Program-made: the position numbers and the translations under genes | From: Geminicoccus roseus DSM 18922 | GTDB taxonomy: Bacteria; Pseudomonadota; Alphaproteobacteria; Geminicoccales; Geminicoccaceae | DNA length: 64,000 bases | Direction: 5' to 3' | Assembly (NCBI RefSeq): GCF_000427665.1 | Contig: NZ_KE386572.1 | Coordinates: 2,318,196 to 2,382,195 of the forward strand | Shown: positions 27,704 through 36,743 of the stretch, piece by piece | How positions within the stretch are numbered: position 1 is the stretch's first letter | Layout of the letters: every line of letters begins with the position of its first letter | Notes under the pieces: generated by a model | What the model saw: only the letters and a program-made list of their open reading frames with translations | What the model was told of the DNA's origin: nothing | Databases searched by the model: none

Positions 27704-28600
27704 TCAGGCGAAGGCGCCCACGAGGATCGCCTCGTCGGCGGGGTCCTTGACCCGGCGCATCAGGGCGCTCTTCAGCTTCTGGAGAGCACGGTGCTCGATT
27801 TGGCGGACGCGCTCCTTGCTGATGCCCAGGCGACGGCCAAGTTCTTCCAGCGTCGAGCCTTCGTCGCGAAGCCGCCGCTCGCGGATGATGATCTGCTCGC
27901 GTTCGGAGAGTTCCGCCAGCGAACTGGCGATCCACTTGGTCCGGGTGCGGCTGTCATGGCCGTCCTGCAACGCCTCCTCCGGGGTCGGCCGCTCGTCGGC
28001 GATGAAGTCCTGGCCGGTGCTCTCGCCCTCGAAGCCGATCGGCGCATTGAGCGACTGGTCGGAGCCGGACAGGCGCTGCTCCATCGAAAGAACGTCGGCC
28101 AGCCCCACCGACAGCTCCTGGGCGATGCTGACGCGGTCATCGTCGTCGAGTTGCTGCTTGCGGCCGCCCTCGATCCGGGCCCGCAGCCGACGCAGGTTGA
28201 AGAAGAGCGATTTCTGCGCGGCCGTGGTGCCGGTGCGGACGATCGACCAGTTGCGCAGCACGAAGTCCTGCATGGCCGAGCGGATCCACCAGGCGGCATA
28301 GGTCGAGAAGCGGACATCGCGCTCCGGCTCGAACCGGGCCGCCGCCTGCATCAGGCCGACCATCCCCTCCTGGACCAGATCGGGCATGGGCAGGCCGTAG
28401 TTTCGGTACCGGCTTGCCGTGGCGACCACCAGCCGGAGATAGGATGTCACAAGTTCGTGAAGTGCGGCCTGGTCATTGTCTTCCCGCCACCGACGCGCCA
28501 GTTGCAGCTCATGGTCGCGATCCAGCATGGGGGCGGCCATGGCACCCTGCACAAAACGCCGGTCCGCACGCTGGGCCGACATGGTGTCGATCATACTCAT
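27704..28600 (-). CDS. rpoH: RNA polymerase sigma-32 (heat-shock) factor
   Basis: A 298-residue sigma factor. Region 2 is clear (PDLVQEGMVGLMQAAARFEP and RFSTYAAWWIRSAMQDFVLR). The RpoH-specific box QKSLFFNLRRLR follows. Region 4 has the helix-turn-helix STLEELGRRLGISKERVRQI. It directs RNA polymerase to chaperone and protease promoters. Many alphaproteobacteria have two RpoH genes; which one this is cannot be told here. It lies 67 bases downstream of lpxK on the same strand and may have its own promoter in that gap. Confidence 0.93.
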   Translation of the reverse strand: MSMIDTMSAQRADRRFVQGAMAAPMLDRDHELQLARRWREDNDQAALHELVTSYLRLVVATASRYRNYGLPMPDLVQEGMVGLMQAAARFEPERDVRFSTYAAWWIRSAMQDFVLRNWSIVRTGTTAAQKSLFFNLRRLRARIEGGRKQQLDDDDRVSIAQELSVGLADVLSMEQRLSGSDQSLNAPIGFEGESTGQDFIADERPTPEEALQDGHDSRTRTKWIASSLAELSEREQIIIRERRLRDEGSTLEELGRRLGISKERVRQIEHRALQKLKSALMRRVKDPADEAILVGAFA

Positions 28601-28667
28601 CAGGTGCCTCCGATCGAGAGCCCGTATCCATGAGGGCGACCATCACACCCCCAGACCGGCTGTCGCG

Positions 28668-29648
28668 TCAGCGCTCCGATGCAGGCGTGATCAATCCCTT
28701 CAACAAGGCCTGAACGCGCGGGCGGTTCCACCAACAAATTGTAACGGACAATGTAACGATTTCGCTTCGATCCGCGGGCGACAGTCGCACCAGGTCCTTC
28801 TCCGTGGTGACGAGCCGTGCCCGGTTGCGCTTTGCCACCGCACGCAGGTCGTGAAGCTCGCTGGCCGTGAATCGGTGGTGATCCGGAAAGGCTCTTGTCC
28901 CGACCACCTGCACGCCAGCGGCACGCAAGCTGTCGAAGAACTTTTCCGGACGTCCGATTCCGGCGAAGGCGAACGTCGTTCCCTCACGCAACGATACGAG
29001 CGCCTCGAGCGGATGGATCAGCCTTGCCGACAGAACCGGCAGTTCCGTCTTCGCCGCCAGGCCCTGGCGGTCCTCGCCGATCATCACCAGTGCGTCGGCC
29101 CGCTCCAGTGCATCGGGGAAGCGCTCGCGCAGCGGACCCGCCGGAAACACCTTGCCGTTGCCGATCCCGGCCGGGCCATCCACCACCAGCCAGGACATCG
29201 ACTTCGCCAGGCCCGGGTTCTGGAAGCCGTCGTCCATCAGCAGGATACGGGCGCCTGCCGCGACGGCCGCCCGCGCGCTCGCTACCCGGTCCGGCCCGGC
29301 CCAGACGACCGCCTCGCGGGCCAGCAGCAGGGGCTCGTCGCCCACCAGGCCGGCATCATGGCGCTGCGGGTCCACCCGCAGCGAGCCGGAAACGCTGCCG
29401 CCATAGCCGCGGGTGATCACGTGCGGCTCGATGCCGAACTCGCTGCGCAGGATCTGCGCGAGCGATCGGACGACCGGGGTCTTACCGGCTCCGCCAAGGG
29501 TGGGGTTGCCGATGCACAGGGTCGGAACCCCCAGCTGCAGGCCAGGCCGTTTCGCCCTAGCCGTCACGATCTGCCCGTACAACGCGCCAAGCGGGCCCAG
29601 GGCGGACGCGAGCGCACCCTCGCGAGCCCAGAACGCGGGTGCCTTCAT
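28668..29648 (-). CDS. lpxK: Tetraacyldisaccharide 4'-kinase
   Basis: A 326-residue inner-membrane-associated kinase that phosphorylates the 4' position of the lipid A precursor. The opening PAFWAREGALASALGPLGAL and the P-loop-like GNPTLGGAGKTPVVRSLA near residue 47 are diagnostic. ILLMDDGFQNPGL contains the catalytic Asp. The late FAFAGIGRPEKFFDSL and FPDHHRFT are also typical. The ATG at 29648 lies ten bases after waaA, in the usual waaA-lpxK order of alphaproteobacteria. Confidence 0.95.
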   Translation of the reverse strand: MKAPAFWAREGALASALGPLGALYGQIVTARAKRPGLQLGVPTLCIGNPTLGGAGKTPVVRSLAQILRSEFGIEPHVITRGYGGSVSGSLRVDPQRHDAGLVGDEPLLLAREAVVWAGPDRVASARAAVAAGARILLMDDGFQNPGLAKSMSWLVVDGPAGIGNGKVFPAGPLRERFPDALERADALVMIGEDRQGLAAKTELPVLSARLIHPLEALVSLREGTTFAFAGIGRPEKFFDSLRAAGVQVVGTRAFPDHHRFTASELHDLRAVAKRNRARLVTTEKDLVRLSPADRSEIVTLSVTICWWNRPRVQALLKGLITPASER

Positions 29649-29658
29649 GGCGGCCGGG

Positions 29659-30924
29659 TCACGTCTGGGCCGGCAGGACCGGCAGCAGCGCCTCCAGCAT
29701 CCGCTCGAGCACGCCGGCCCGCTCCGCCGCGAAGGTCGCCGCTGCCTGGCCCAGCCGCTCGATCTCCGGCCGGTTATCCAGGAGCCGGCCGACCTGCTCC
29801 GCCAGGGTCGTCTCGTCCCCGACCTGTACCGCGCCACCGGCGGCGATGAGCCCGCGGGCGATCTCGTCGAAGTTCCAGACATGCGGGCCCAGCAGCACCG
29901 CACAACCCAGCCGCGCCGGCTCCAGGGGGTTCTGGCCGCCGTGGCGGACCAGGGAGCCTCCCACGAAGACCAAGGGGCAGGCCCGGTAGAAGAGGCCGAG
30001 CTCTCCCAGGGTGTCGGCCAGATAGATGCCATGCGAGGCCAATGCCTCTCCCGCGGAACGCCGGGCTACCCCGATGCCAGCCGATCGCAGGGCATGGGTG
30101 ATCTCGGCCCCCCGGTTCGGGTGCCGCGGAGCAATAATGGTCACCAGATCCGGAAACGCGCTCCGCAGCGCCCGGTGGACCTGGAGCGCGGCTGCCTCCT
30201 CGCCCTCGTGGGTGCTCGCGGCCAGCCAGGCAGGCCGCCCGGCCAGCGACCGTTCCAGCACCTCCAATTCGACCGGATCGGCCGGCAGGGGAGGGGCCGC
30301 ATATTTCAGGTTGCCGGGCGTCACGACCCTGCGGGCTCCAAGCGCCGCCAGCCGGGTGGCGTCCTGTTGGCTTTGCGCCAGCACCAGCCGGAACGATCCG
30401 AGCAGTCTGGCGATCGATGCGCCCGCCCAGCGCCAACGGCGGAACGAGCGCTCCGACATCCGGGCATTGAGGAGCACGGTCGGAATGTCTTGGGCCGCGA
30501 GCATCGAGAGCATGTTGGGCCAGATCTCGCTCTCGACCATGATGGCGAGATCCGGGCGCCAGCGTTCCAGGAACCGGCCGACCACGTCGGGCAGGTCGAC
30601 GGGCGCAAAGCGGTGCAGCACGCCCTCGGGCAGCCGCTTGGCCATCAGGGCGGCGGAGGTGACGGTGCCGGTGGTCACCAGGAAACGCAGATCCGGTCGG
30701 GCTGCCAGCAGGCTGTCCAGGAGCGGCAGGATCGAGAGCGACTCGCCGACGCTGGCGGCATGAACCCAGACCAGCGGGCCCTGCGGACGGATCGAATCGT
30801 CGACGCCCAGCCGCTCCGGCCAACGCTCGGGATGCTCCTTGCCGCGACCGCGTCGTCGTTCCAGATGGCCGCGGACCAGTGGTGCTGCGATCGTCGTGGC
30901 GAGACGCCAGCAGGTGATCAGCAT
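29659..30924 (-). CDS. waaA: 3-deoxy-D-manno-octulosonic acid (Kdo) transferase
   Basis: A 421-residue inner-membrane glycosyltransferase (GT30) that adds Kdo to lipid IVA. The N-terminal anchor is followed by GPLVWVHAASVGE, whose Glu is the catalytic base in the family. Next come VESEIWPNML and the donor-binding block FVGGSLVRHGGQNPLEPA. The start at 30924 overlaps the stop of the DUF374 gene as ATGA, which fixes it; an open frame further upstream is antisense-like. Gene order supports the call. Confidence 0.95.
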   Translation of the reverse strand: MLITCWRLATTIAAPLVRGHLERRRGRGKEHPERWPERLGVDDSIRPQGPLVWVHAASVGESLSILPLLDSLLAARPDLRFLVTTGTVTSAALMAKRLPEGVLHRFAPVDLPDVVGRFLERWRPDLAIMVESEIWPNMLSMLAAQDIPTVLLNARMSERSFRRWRWAGASIARLLGSFRLVLAQSQQDATRLAALGARRVVTPGNLKYAAPPLPADPVELEVLERSLAGRPAWLAASTHEGEEAAALQVHRALRSAFPDLVTIIAPRHPNRGAEITHALRSAGIGVARRSAGEALASHGIYLADTLGELGLFYRACPLVFVGGSLVRHGGQNPLEPARLGCAVLLGPHVWNFDEIARGLIAAGGAVQVGDETTLAEQVGRLLDNRPEIERLGQAAATFAAERAGVLERMLEALLPVLPAQT

Positions 30925-31691
30925 CAGGCGCGAGCAGGACCGCCCAGCGGTTCCTTCGCCGGTGTCCTGCGCGGGGCCGGCGGGGTGGGCGACCGGCCGC
31001 AGCGCCGGTCCGCCTCGTCCATCAGCGCGTTCATCGCATCCTCGTACTGCAACTCCAGGCGCGCCAGTTCGTCCTTGTCGGCATCCTTGGGTACGCGGAT
31101 CGGCTCGCCCAGCATCAGCACCCCGCGGGTCCAGGGAGCCGGGATCAGCATCCTGTCCCAGTTGTCCAGCTGCTTGCCCCAGCGGCAGGAGCCGGTAGCC
31201 GGTATTACCGGGCAACCGCTGTGCTTGGCCAGGAGCATGATGCCGCCCTGCACCCGCTGCCGGGGGCCCTTGCCGCCGTCCGCGGCGATGGCGATACTCT
31301 GGCCGTCCTTCAGCGTCCGGCGGATCTCCCGGAACGCCTCGGTGCCGCCCGTCCGGCTCGACCCCATGATGGTCTTCACGCCGATCAGGTTCAGCGCGCG
31401 CGCCATCATGGCGCCGTCGCGGTGCGGGCTGCTCAGCGAATAGGCCGGCGTGGCCGGATCCTTGCCCGTCTCCCGCAGGACCCCCCGCCAGAGCAGCGGC
31501 AGGAACAGCAACCTCCCATGCCAGTAGCCGGCGAGCACGCCTTCGTTGCTCGCTATGATCGCCCGGGTTTCCGGGGGAGCATGGAATTCCATCCGCGTGG
31601 TCTTATGCAGGAATTCGACGGTGCCGGCGATCATGCCGGCGATCCGTCGCTGCGATGACGGAGCCTTGCCGATCTGCTTGAGCAGCCTCAT
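30924..31691 (-). CDS. DUF374 lysophospholipid acyltransferase family protein
   Basis: A 255-residue protein in the LpxL/PlsC-like DUF374 group. The segment LAGYWHGRLLFLPLLW holds the His that replaces the HX4D catalytic His. SSPHRDGAMMARALNLIGV and AADGGKGPRQRVQGGI are the other family blocks. It may add an acyl chain to a lipid A or phospholipid precursor; in alphaproteobacteria it is regularly found next to waaA, but its acceptor is not known to me. It lies six bases after msbA. Confidence 0.85.
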   Translation of the reverse strand: MRLLKQIGKAPSSQRRIAGMIAGTVEFLHKTTRMEFHAPPETRAIIASNEGVLAGYWHGRLLFLPLLWRGVLRETGKDPATPAYSLSSPHRDGAMMARALNLIGVKTIMGSSRTGGTEAFREIRRTLKDGQSIAIAADGGKGPRQRVQGGIMLLAKHSGCPVIPATGSCRWGKQLDNWDRMLIPAPWTRGVLMLGEPIRVPKDADKDELARLELQYEDAMNALMDEADRRCGRSPTPPAPRRTPAKEPLGGPARA

Positions 31692-31697
31692 TGCCCG

Positions 31698-33518
31698 TCA
31701 GGCCCGAAGCAGGGCGGGCACCGCCGTCCCGGGCAGGTCGGCGCCGGAGCCTTCCTCGAACTGAAGTTCGTAGAGGCGCGCATAGATCCCTCCGGCCTGC
31801 ACCAGCGACGCATGATCGCCCATCTCGACGATCCGGCCCTTGTCCAGCACCGCGATCTTGTCGGCATGCACGACCGTCGAGAGCCGGTGCGCGATCACGA
31901 TCGTGGTGCGGTTCTCCATCAACCGCTCCAGGGCATCCTGGATCTGCCGCTCGCTTTCCGTGTCGAGAGCCGAGGTCGCCTCGTCCAGCAGCAGGATCGG
32001 CGCCTTCTTGAGCATTGCCCGGGCGATCGACAGGCGCTGACGCTGCCCGCCGGAGAGGCGGATGCCCGAGCCACCGATCCGGGTATCGTAGCCTTCGCGC
32101 AGCGCCATGATGAAGTCATGCGCCGCGGCCGCCTTTGCCGCCTCCTCGATCTCCGCGTCGGTGGCGTCCAGACGGCCATAGGCGATGTTGGCCCGCACGG
32201 TGTCGTCGAACAGGCTGACCTCCTGGCTGACCAGGGCAATCTGCGCGCGCAGGGAAGCCTGGGTGACCTCGCGGATCTCGTGTCCGTCTACCGTGATCCG
32301 CCCGCCCTGGGGCTCCCAGAAACGCAGCAGCAGGTTGATCAGCGTCGACTTGCCCGAACCTGAGGGACCCACCAGCGCGACAGTGCTGCCGGCAGGCACA
32401 TCCAGGGTCAGGCCGGCGATGGCCGGCACTTCCGAATGGTAGGAGAAAGTCAGGTTGTCGAAGCGGACATGGCCCTCGACCGCCGGCAGCGCCACAGCAT
32501 CGGGCGCATCCTGGATGGCCGGGCGCCGGTCGATCACCGCATAGACCCGGTCGGCTGCGGCCAGGCCTTCCTGCAGGGAATTGTTGAGCTTGGCGATGCT
32601 CTTGAGGGGCTGGTAGGCCATCAGCAGCGCGGTGATGAAGCTGAAGAACGTGCCGGGCGTGGTGTTGCCGGCAAGCACCTGGCTGCCACCATAGCCGATC
32701 ACCGCCGCGATGGCGACGCCGCCCAGGGTCTCCATCACCGGAGCCGTCGCCGCCCGGATGCGCGCCGCCTTCAACTGCAGCGCATACTGTCCCTCGATCA
32801 GGTCGTGGATCCGCTCGATCTCGAACGATTCCCGGTCATACGCCTTCACCTGGCGTATCCCCTGGAACGTCTGCTCGAGGCGGCCGGTGATCCGACCCAT
32901 CTGCGCCTGCGCCTGGCCCACGACCTTACGCACCCGCTTGCCGAGCTTGGTGATCGGCCAGTAGGCGAGCGGGAAGCCGACGAAGGCGATCGTGGCGAGC
33001 GTCCAGTCCTGGTAGAACATCAGGGCCACCAGGAAGATCACCGACAGGCCATCGCGCGCCATGCCGGTCAGGACCGAGGTCAGGGCAACCCGGAGCGCCG
33101 CCACGTCGTAGGTGATCCGGGAGATCAGCCCGCCGGTGCCTTCGGTGACGAAGAAGCCCAGGTCGGAACGGATCGTGTGGCGGAACAGGCGGGCCTGGAT
33201 GTCGGCCACGACGCGATTGCCGGCGTCGGCCATCATCCGGTCCTGCACGAACGACGCGACGCCCTTGACCAGGGCCAGCGCCAGCACGGCCAGCGGCACC
33301 AGCGCCAGCATGGTGGCGTCCCTTTGCAGGAACACCTTGTCGAGGACCGGCTCGATCAGCCAGGCATTGCCGGCGGTGGTCGCGGCGACCAGCACCATGG
33401 CCACCGTGGCAATGGCGAGCTTGCCGACCAGCCCTCGGACATGTTCACGCAGGAGGCGGCGGAGCAGCGCTCGCCAGTGGCCTTCCGCTCGGTTGAGCGG
33501 TGGGGTCGCCTTCTTGAT
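31698..33518 (-). CDS. msbA: MsbA-type lipid A ABC exporter, start codon unclear
   Basis: A homodimeric flippase with six membrane helices and a C-terminal ATPase. Walker A is ALVGPSGSGKST, the signature LSGGQRQRLSIARAM and Walker B PILLLDEATSALD. The reading frame codes for a plausible N-terminal helix (REHVRGLVGKLAIATVAMVL) right up to the TGA of the upstream gene at 33522. The first ordinary start codon in frame is a GTG at 33404, which would remove part of helix 1. I give the extent to an ATC at 33518, the first possible unusual start; a CTG at 33467 is another option. Neighbouring lipid A genes support the function. Confidence 0.8.
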   Translation of the reverse strand: MKKATPPLNRAEGHWRALLRRLLREHVRGLVGKLAIATVAMVLVAATTAGNAWLIEPVLDKVFLQRDATMLALVPLAVLALALVKGVASFVQDRMMADAGNRVVADIQARLFRHTIRSDLGFFVTEGTGGLISRITYDVAALRVALTSVLTGMARDGLSVIFLVALMFYQDWTLATIAFVGFPLAYWPITKLGKRVRKVVGQAQAQMGRITGRLEQTFQGIRQVKAYDRESFEIERIHDLIEGQYALQLKAARIRAATAPVMETLGGVAIAAVIGYGGSQVLAGNTTPGTFFSFITALLMAYQPLKSIAKLNNSLQEGLAAADRVYAVIDRRPAIQDAPDAVALPAVEGHVRFDNLTFSYHSEVPAIAGLTLDVPAGSTVALVGPSGSGKSTLINLLLRFWEPQGGRITVDGHEIREVTQASLRAQIALVSQEVSLFDDTVRANIAYGRLDATDAEIEEAAKAAAAHDFIMALREGYDTRIGGSGIRLSGGQRQRLSIARAMLKKAPILLLDEATSALDTESERQIQDALERLMENRTTIVIAHRLSTVVHADKIAVLDKGRIVEMGDHASLVQAGGIYARLYELQFEEGSGADLPGTAVPALLRA

Positions 33519-33521
33519 GGC

Positions 33522-34112
33522 TCAGGCGCCCTGGTCTGGCGTGCCCGTGTACTTCCAGACGTAAGCCGGCGGCATGTTGTTCAGCACGAAGCCAGCCAGC
33601 TTCGCGTTCAGGCCGTAACGGCGATGCGGGATCGGAGAGATGGGCGAATAGCTGTACTGGAGCATCACGCCCTTGGGACCGACAATCTTCAGGCCGCCCT
33701 TGTAGATCGCCTCGCGGAAGCCGTCGGGCATGCCCACCATCGGCAGGCCGGAGATGATCGTGGAGACCTTGCGCACCCCGTGCTTGCTCAGGATCTGGGC
33801 AAGCTTGGTGGCATCGCCACGCACCACGGTGGCACCCATGAACCGGGTGCTGAGGTACTTGTGCAGCTTCTCGTCGAGCTCCACCACCACCAGCGCCTCG
33901 CGCGGGATGCCGGAGTCAACCAGGCCCTGGGTAATTGCGCCAGTGCCGCCGCCGAGTTCCACAATCTTCTCGCCCGGCTGCCAGACCACCTGCTCGGCGA
34001 TCTTCTTGGCCAGCGACTGCGACGAGGGAATGATCGACCCCATCGATTTCGGCGACCGGAGCCAGGTCTTGAAGAAGAGCTCGCTCTCTTTGAACAGCTC
34101 GATCCGTTGCAT
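33522..34112 (-). CDS. PmtA-like phospholipid N-methyltransferase (SAM-dependent)
   Basis: A 196-residue class I methyltransferase. The SAM-binding motif is IVELGGGTGAITQGLV near residue 45. The opening FFKTWLRSPKSMGSIIPSS and the later VSTIISGLPMV resemble the short PmtA enzymes that methylate phosphatidylethanolamine toward phosphatidylcholine. The ATG at 34112 with GAGGAG eight bases upstream is clearly the start. It ends immediately before msbA in the same frame. Substrate is inferred from family only; related rRNA methyltransferases share the motif. Confidence 0.75.
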   Translation of the reverse strand: MQRIELFKESELFFKTWLRSPKSMGSIIPSSQSLAKKIAEQVVWQPGEKIVELGGGTGAITQGLVDSGIPREALVVVELDEKLHKYLSTRFMGATVVRGDATKLAQILSKHGVRKVSTIISGLPMVGMPDGFREAIYKGGLKIVGPKGVMLQYSYSPISPIPHRRYGLNAKLAGFVLNNMPPAYVWKYTGTPDQGA

Positions 34113-34408
34113 CACGTCTCCTCGGACCGGCTTACGTGCCGGCCGCCTTTTTCCAGGCGACACCTCCGCTACCCGCGGGGTTCGGCAGATGAAATAGAAA
34201 CGACCCACCTTCAGGTCGAGGGCAGGGTCGCGGCGAGCGGTAAATAGGCATGACCACCCGCCTATGCAAAGTGGCTGATCGAGAAACTTCCATGAAATGT
34301 GGCTAATGCACAATTTTCACGCGCGAGTCTCGGAGTTCGGGCACCTTGCCTAGGTCCAAGACGTTTAAGCTCGGACCAGGGTTCCGGCCATAACAAGGAA
34401 AAGCGGCC
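34113..34408. other. Divergent intergenic region
   Basis: About 300 bases between the divergent PmtA-like and sugar-epimerase-like genes. It contains an inverted repeat, ATAGGC and GCCTAT ten bases apart (34244-34265), that may be an operator or small hairpin. Nothing else is recognised. Confidence 0.3.
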
Positions 34409-35155
34409 ATGCCTATCGTCCCCGGCTTCCAGCTCGTCGCCACGCGGTCGTTTCCCCCGCTGGCCGCACGCCTGCACGAGCTGGCGGAGCTGGGCTACGT
34501 CAAGGTCGAGCCGTATGACGCCCTGTTGCGCGATCCTGGCGGGCTCGCCTCGATGTTCAACCATGCCAACCTCACCTGCCCGAGCATCCATGCGGAGCTG
34601 CCGCGGTTTCGGACCGACGTGCAGCGGGTGATCGGGATGGCCGACATCCTGCGGGCCGGAACGGTGGTGATCCCGAAGCTCACCGTGGCGGACCATCCCC
34701 AGGATACGCCCGGCTGGATGCGCTTTGCGGCGGAACTGGCCGGCTATGCGATCAAGCTCAAGACCGCCGGCAAGCGGCTCGCCTGGCATAACCGGGAGTT
34801 GGAGTTCGCGCCTCTGCCGGATGGCAGCACGCCCATCGAGCACCTGTTCGAGGCCAGCCCAGACATCCTCTGGGAGATCGACCTCGCCTGGGTGGTTCGG
34901 GCCGGTCAGGATCCGACGGCCTGGATCGAGCGATGGCCGGAACGGATCGTCGCCGTCCACCTCAAGGACATCGCGCAGAGCAGCTCGGGCGCCGAGTGGG
35001 TCTGGGCCGATCTTGGACACGGGATGCTCGACTGGGACCTGATCGTGCCGGCGCTGAAGAAGGCGGGCTGCCAGCACTGGTACGCCGAGCACGGAGCGCC
35101 CCTCGACTTCGACCGCTGCGCCATGCGGGCCATCGAGACGATGCGGAGCTGGTGA
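34409..35155 (+). CDS. Sugar phosphate isomerase/epimerase (xylose-isomerase-like TIM barrel)
   Basis: A 248-residue AP-endonuclease-2-type barrel. Metal-binding residues are expected in LAWHNRELEF (His and Glu), EIDLAWVVRAG, VAVHLKDIAQ and the last HWYAEHGAP segment. Proteins of this fold isomerise or epimerise sugars or inositol derivatives. The substrate is unknown and there is no sugar gene next to it. The start is the ATG at 34409; an AAGGAAAAGC ribosome site lies just upstream. Confidence 0.85.
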   Translation: MPIVPGFQLVATRSFPPLAARLHELAELGYVKVEPYDALLRDPGGLASMFNHANLTCPSIHAELPRFRTDVQRVIGMADILRAGTVVIPKLTVADHPQDTPGWMRFAAELAGYAIKLKTAGKRLAWHNRELEFAPLPDGSTPIEHLFEASPDILWEIDLAWVVRAGQDPTAWIERWPERIVAVHLKDIAQSSSGAEWVWADLGHGMLDWDLIVPALKKAGCQHWYAEHGAPLDFDRCAMRAIETMRSW

Positions 35156-35273
35156 TGGAGCCGTCAACCGGCGGATGAGCAGGACGCTTGGTTGCCGGCG
35201 ATGATCCTTCCTCCCAGCCGGTGCTCGCATCGCCGCAAGGGTTTGGTCTCGTGGGCGCCCGGCTCCTGCGTCC

Positions 35274-36569
35274 CTATGCTTCCAGGGCGTCCAGGAAGGG
35301 AGAACGCGACAGGACCTCTGCGCCACTGCTCGTGATCAGGACCTGCTGCTCCAGCTTCACGCCCTCGGCTCCGCCCACCGCTCCGATATAGCTTTCCACC
35401 GACACCACCATGTTCTCCTCGAACACGCCGTCATAGCCCCAGTCGGCGAAGTCCTGGGCATAGACGATGGCAGGGTACTCATCGACCATGCCGACCCCGT
35501 GGATCAGGGTCATGTAGCGGTTGGCGACATAGGCTTCCGGGACCTGCCATGCCCGCTCGACGAAGTCGCGGAACCCGAGACCGGCGTGGAGCAGGCCGAT
35601 GTTGTGCAGCACCTGCTCCTGGGCGATCTCGTAGAGCGTCCGCTGCTCGTCCGAGGGGCGGCGCCCGGGGCAGAGTTGGGTGCGGGAGATGTCGGCGAGA
35701 TAGCCGTGGGGCCCGACCATGTCGGTGTCGAACCCGACCAGGTCGCCCGGCTGGATCACCCTCTCCGAGCATTCCTGGAACCACGGGTTGGTCCGCTCGC
35801 CCGAGGCCAGCAGCCGGCACTCAATCCACTCGCCCCCATGGGTGATGTTGGTGGTATGGAGGATGCTCCAGAGCTGGTTCTCGCTGATCCCGGGCTCCAG
35901 CGCCGCACGCATCCGGTCCACTGCTAGGTCGCACACTGACATGGCGTGGCGCAGGCAGGTCACCTCCTCGGGCAGCTTCACCATCCGCGCCTGTTCGACC
36001 ACCTCCTGGGCGTCGAACAGGGCGATGTCGCGCGCCATGAGCCGGGTCGTCCCGGCGGGATTGCAGCGGTCCACGGCGAGGCGCCGGTTGCCGCCACCAT
36101 GACGCTCGACCAGCCACGCCACTTCCTCCGCCCAGATCCTGGCCTTCTCCTCCAGGCGCGGCCCGGCGATGAAGTACGTCCAGCCGGTCCCGATCCGCAG
36201 CTCGTCTACGCTGGCAAGACCTTCGCCCAGATGGCGGCTGGCAGCGAACTCGAACAGCACGACCGGCCCCTCGGTGGCGACGAACACGTAGCGGCCGCCT
36301 TCCCGCATCGTCCAGATCGCCATGTTCCTGGCGCCCGTGGCATAGCGGATGTTGATCGGATCGGAGAGCAGGGCTCCTGCGTAGTCGCGCTTCTTCAGTT
36401 CTGCCCGCAGCCGCTCCAGCCGACCCTGCCGCAGTCGCTCCTCATCGATCTCGCCGATCCTCCGGATCAGGTCGGCATCCACCGGATCGACCTGCCACTC
36501 CGGCTGGCTGGGGGATGCCGTCCTGCCGGTACCGGCAATCCTGCTGGTGTAGGAGCGATCGTACGCCAT
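35274..36569 (-). CDS. M24-fold metalloprotein resembling DMSP lyase DddP
   Basis: A 431-residue two-domain M24 (pita-bread) protein. The N-terminal creatinase-like domain has NIRYATGARNMAIW near residue 73. The catalytic domain carries Asp281, Asp283, Asp293, His357, Glu392 and Glu407 as metal ligands. Asp363 (MVDEYP) sits where DddP has its catalytic base. As I recall the published DddP numbering (295, 297, 307, 371, 406, 421, and 377), every one is offset by exactly 14. HGGGNRRLAVD and ASGERTNPWFQE are also shared. It could cleave dimethylsulfoniopropionate, or be an Xaa-Pro-type peptidase. The ATG at 36569 is preferred. Confidence 0.8.
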   Translation of the reverse strand: MAYDRSYTSRIAGTGRTASPSQPEWQVDPVDADLIRRIGEIDEERLRQGRLERLRAELKKRDYAGALLSDPINIRYATGARNMAIWTMREGGRYVFVATEGPVVLFEFAASRHLGEGLASVDELRIGTGWTYFIAGPRLEEKARIWAEEVAWLVERHGGGNRRLAVDRCNPAGTTRLMARDIALFDAQEVVEQARMVKLPEEVTCLRHAMSVCDLAVDRMRAALEPGISENQLWSILHTTNITHGGEWIECRLLASGERTNPWFQECSERVIQPGDLVGFDTDMVGPHGYLADISRTQLCPGRRPSDEQRTLYEIAQEQVLHNIGLLHAGLGFRDFVERAWQVPEAYVANRYMTLIHGVGMVDEYPAIVYAQDFADWGYDGVFEENMVVSVESYIGAVGGAEGVKLEQQVLITSSGAEVLSRSPFLDALEA

Positions 36570-36743
36570 GTGCCCCCGCGCGTCCGGCCTCCTTCGCTCA
36601 TGCGCCGCCTGACACTTCCATGCAAGACGGGCCGCGGCGGTGCGGGTCAAAGGCAGATGGCGACGTTCGGCCGCTCGCCTTGCCATGGTCACGGCCCGAC
36701 CTCATCATCCTGATTGCCGAGCCAACAAACGGGAGGCCAGACG

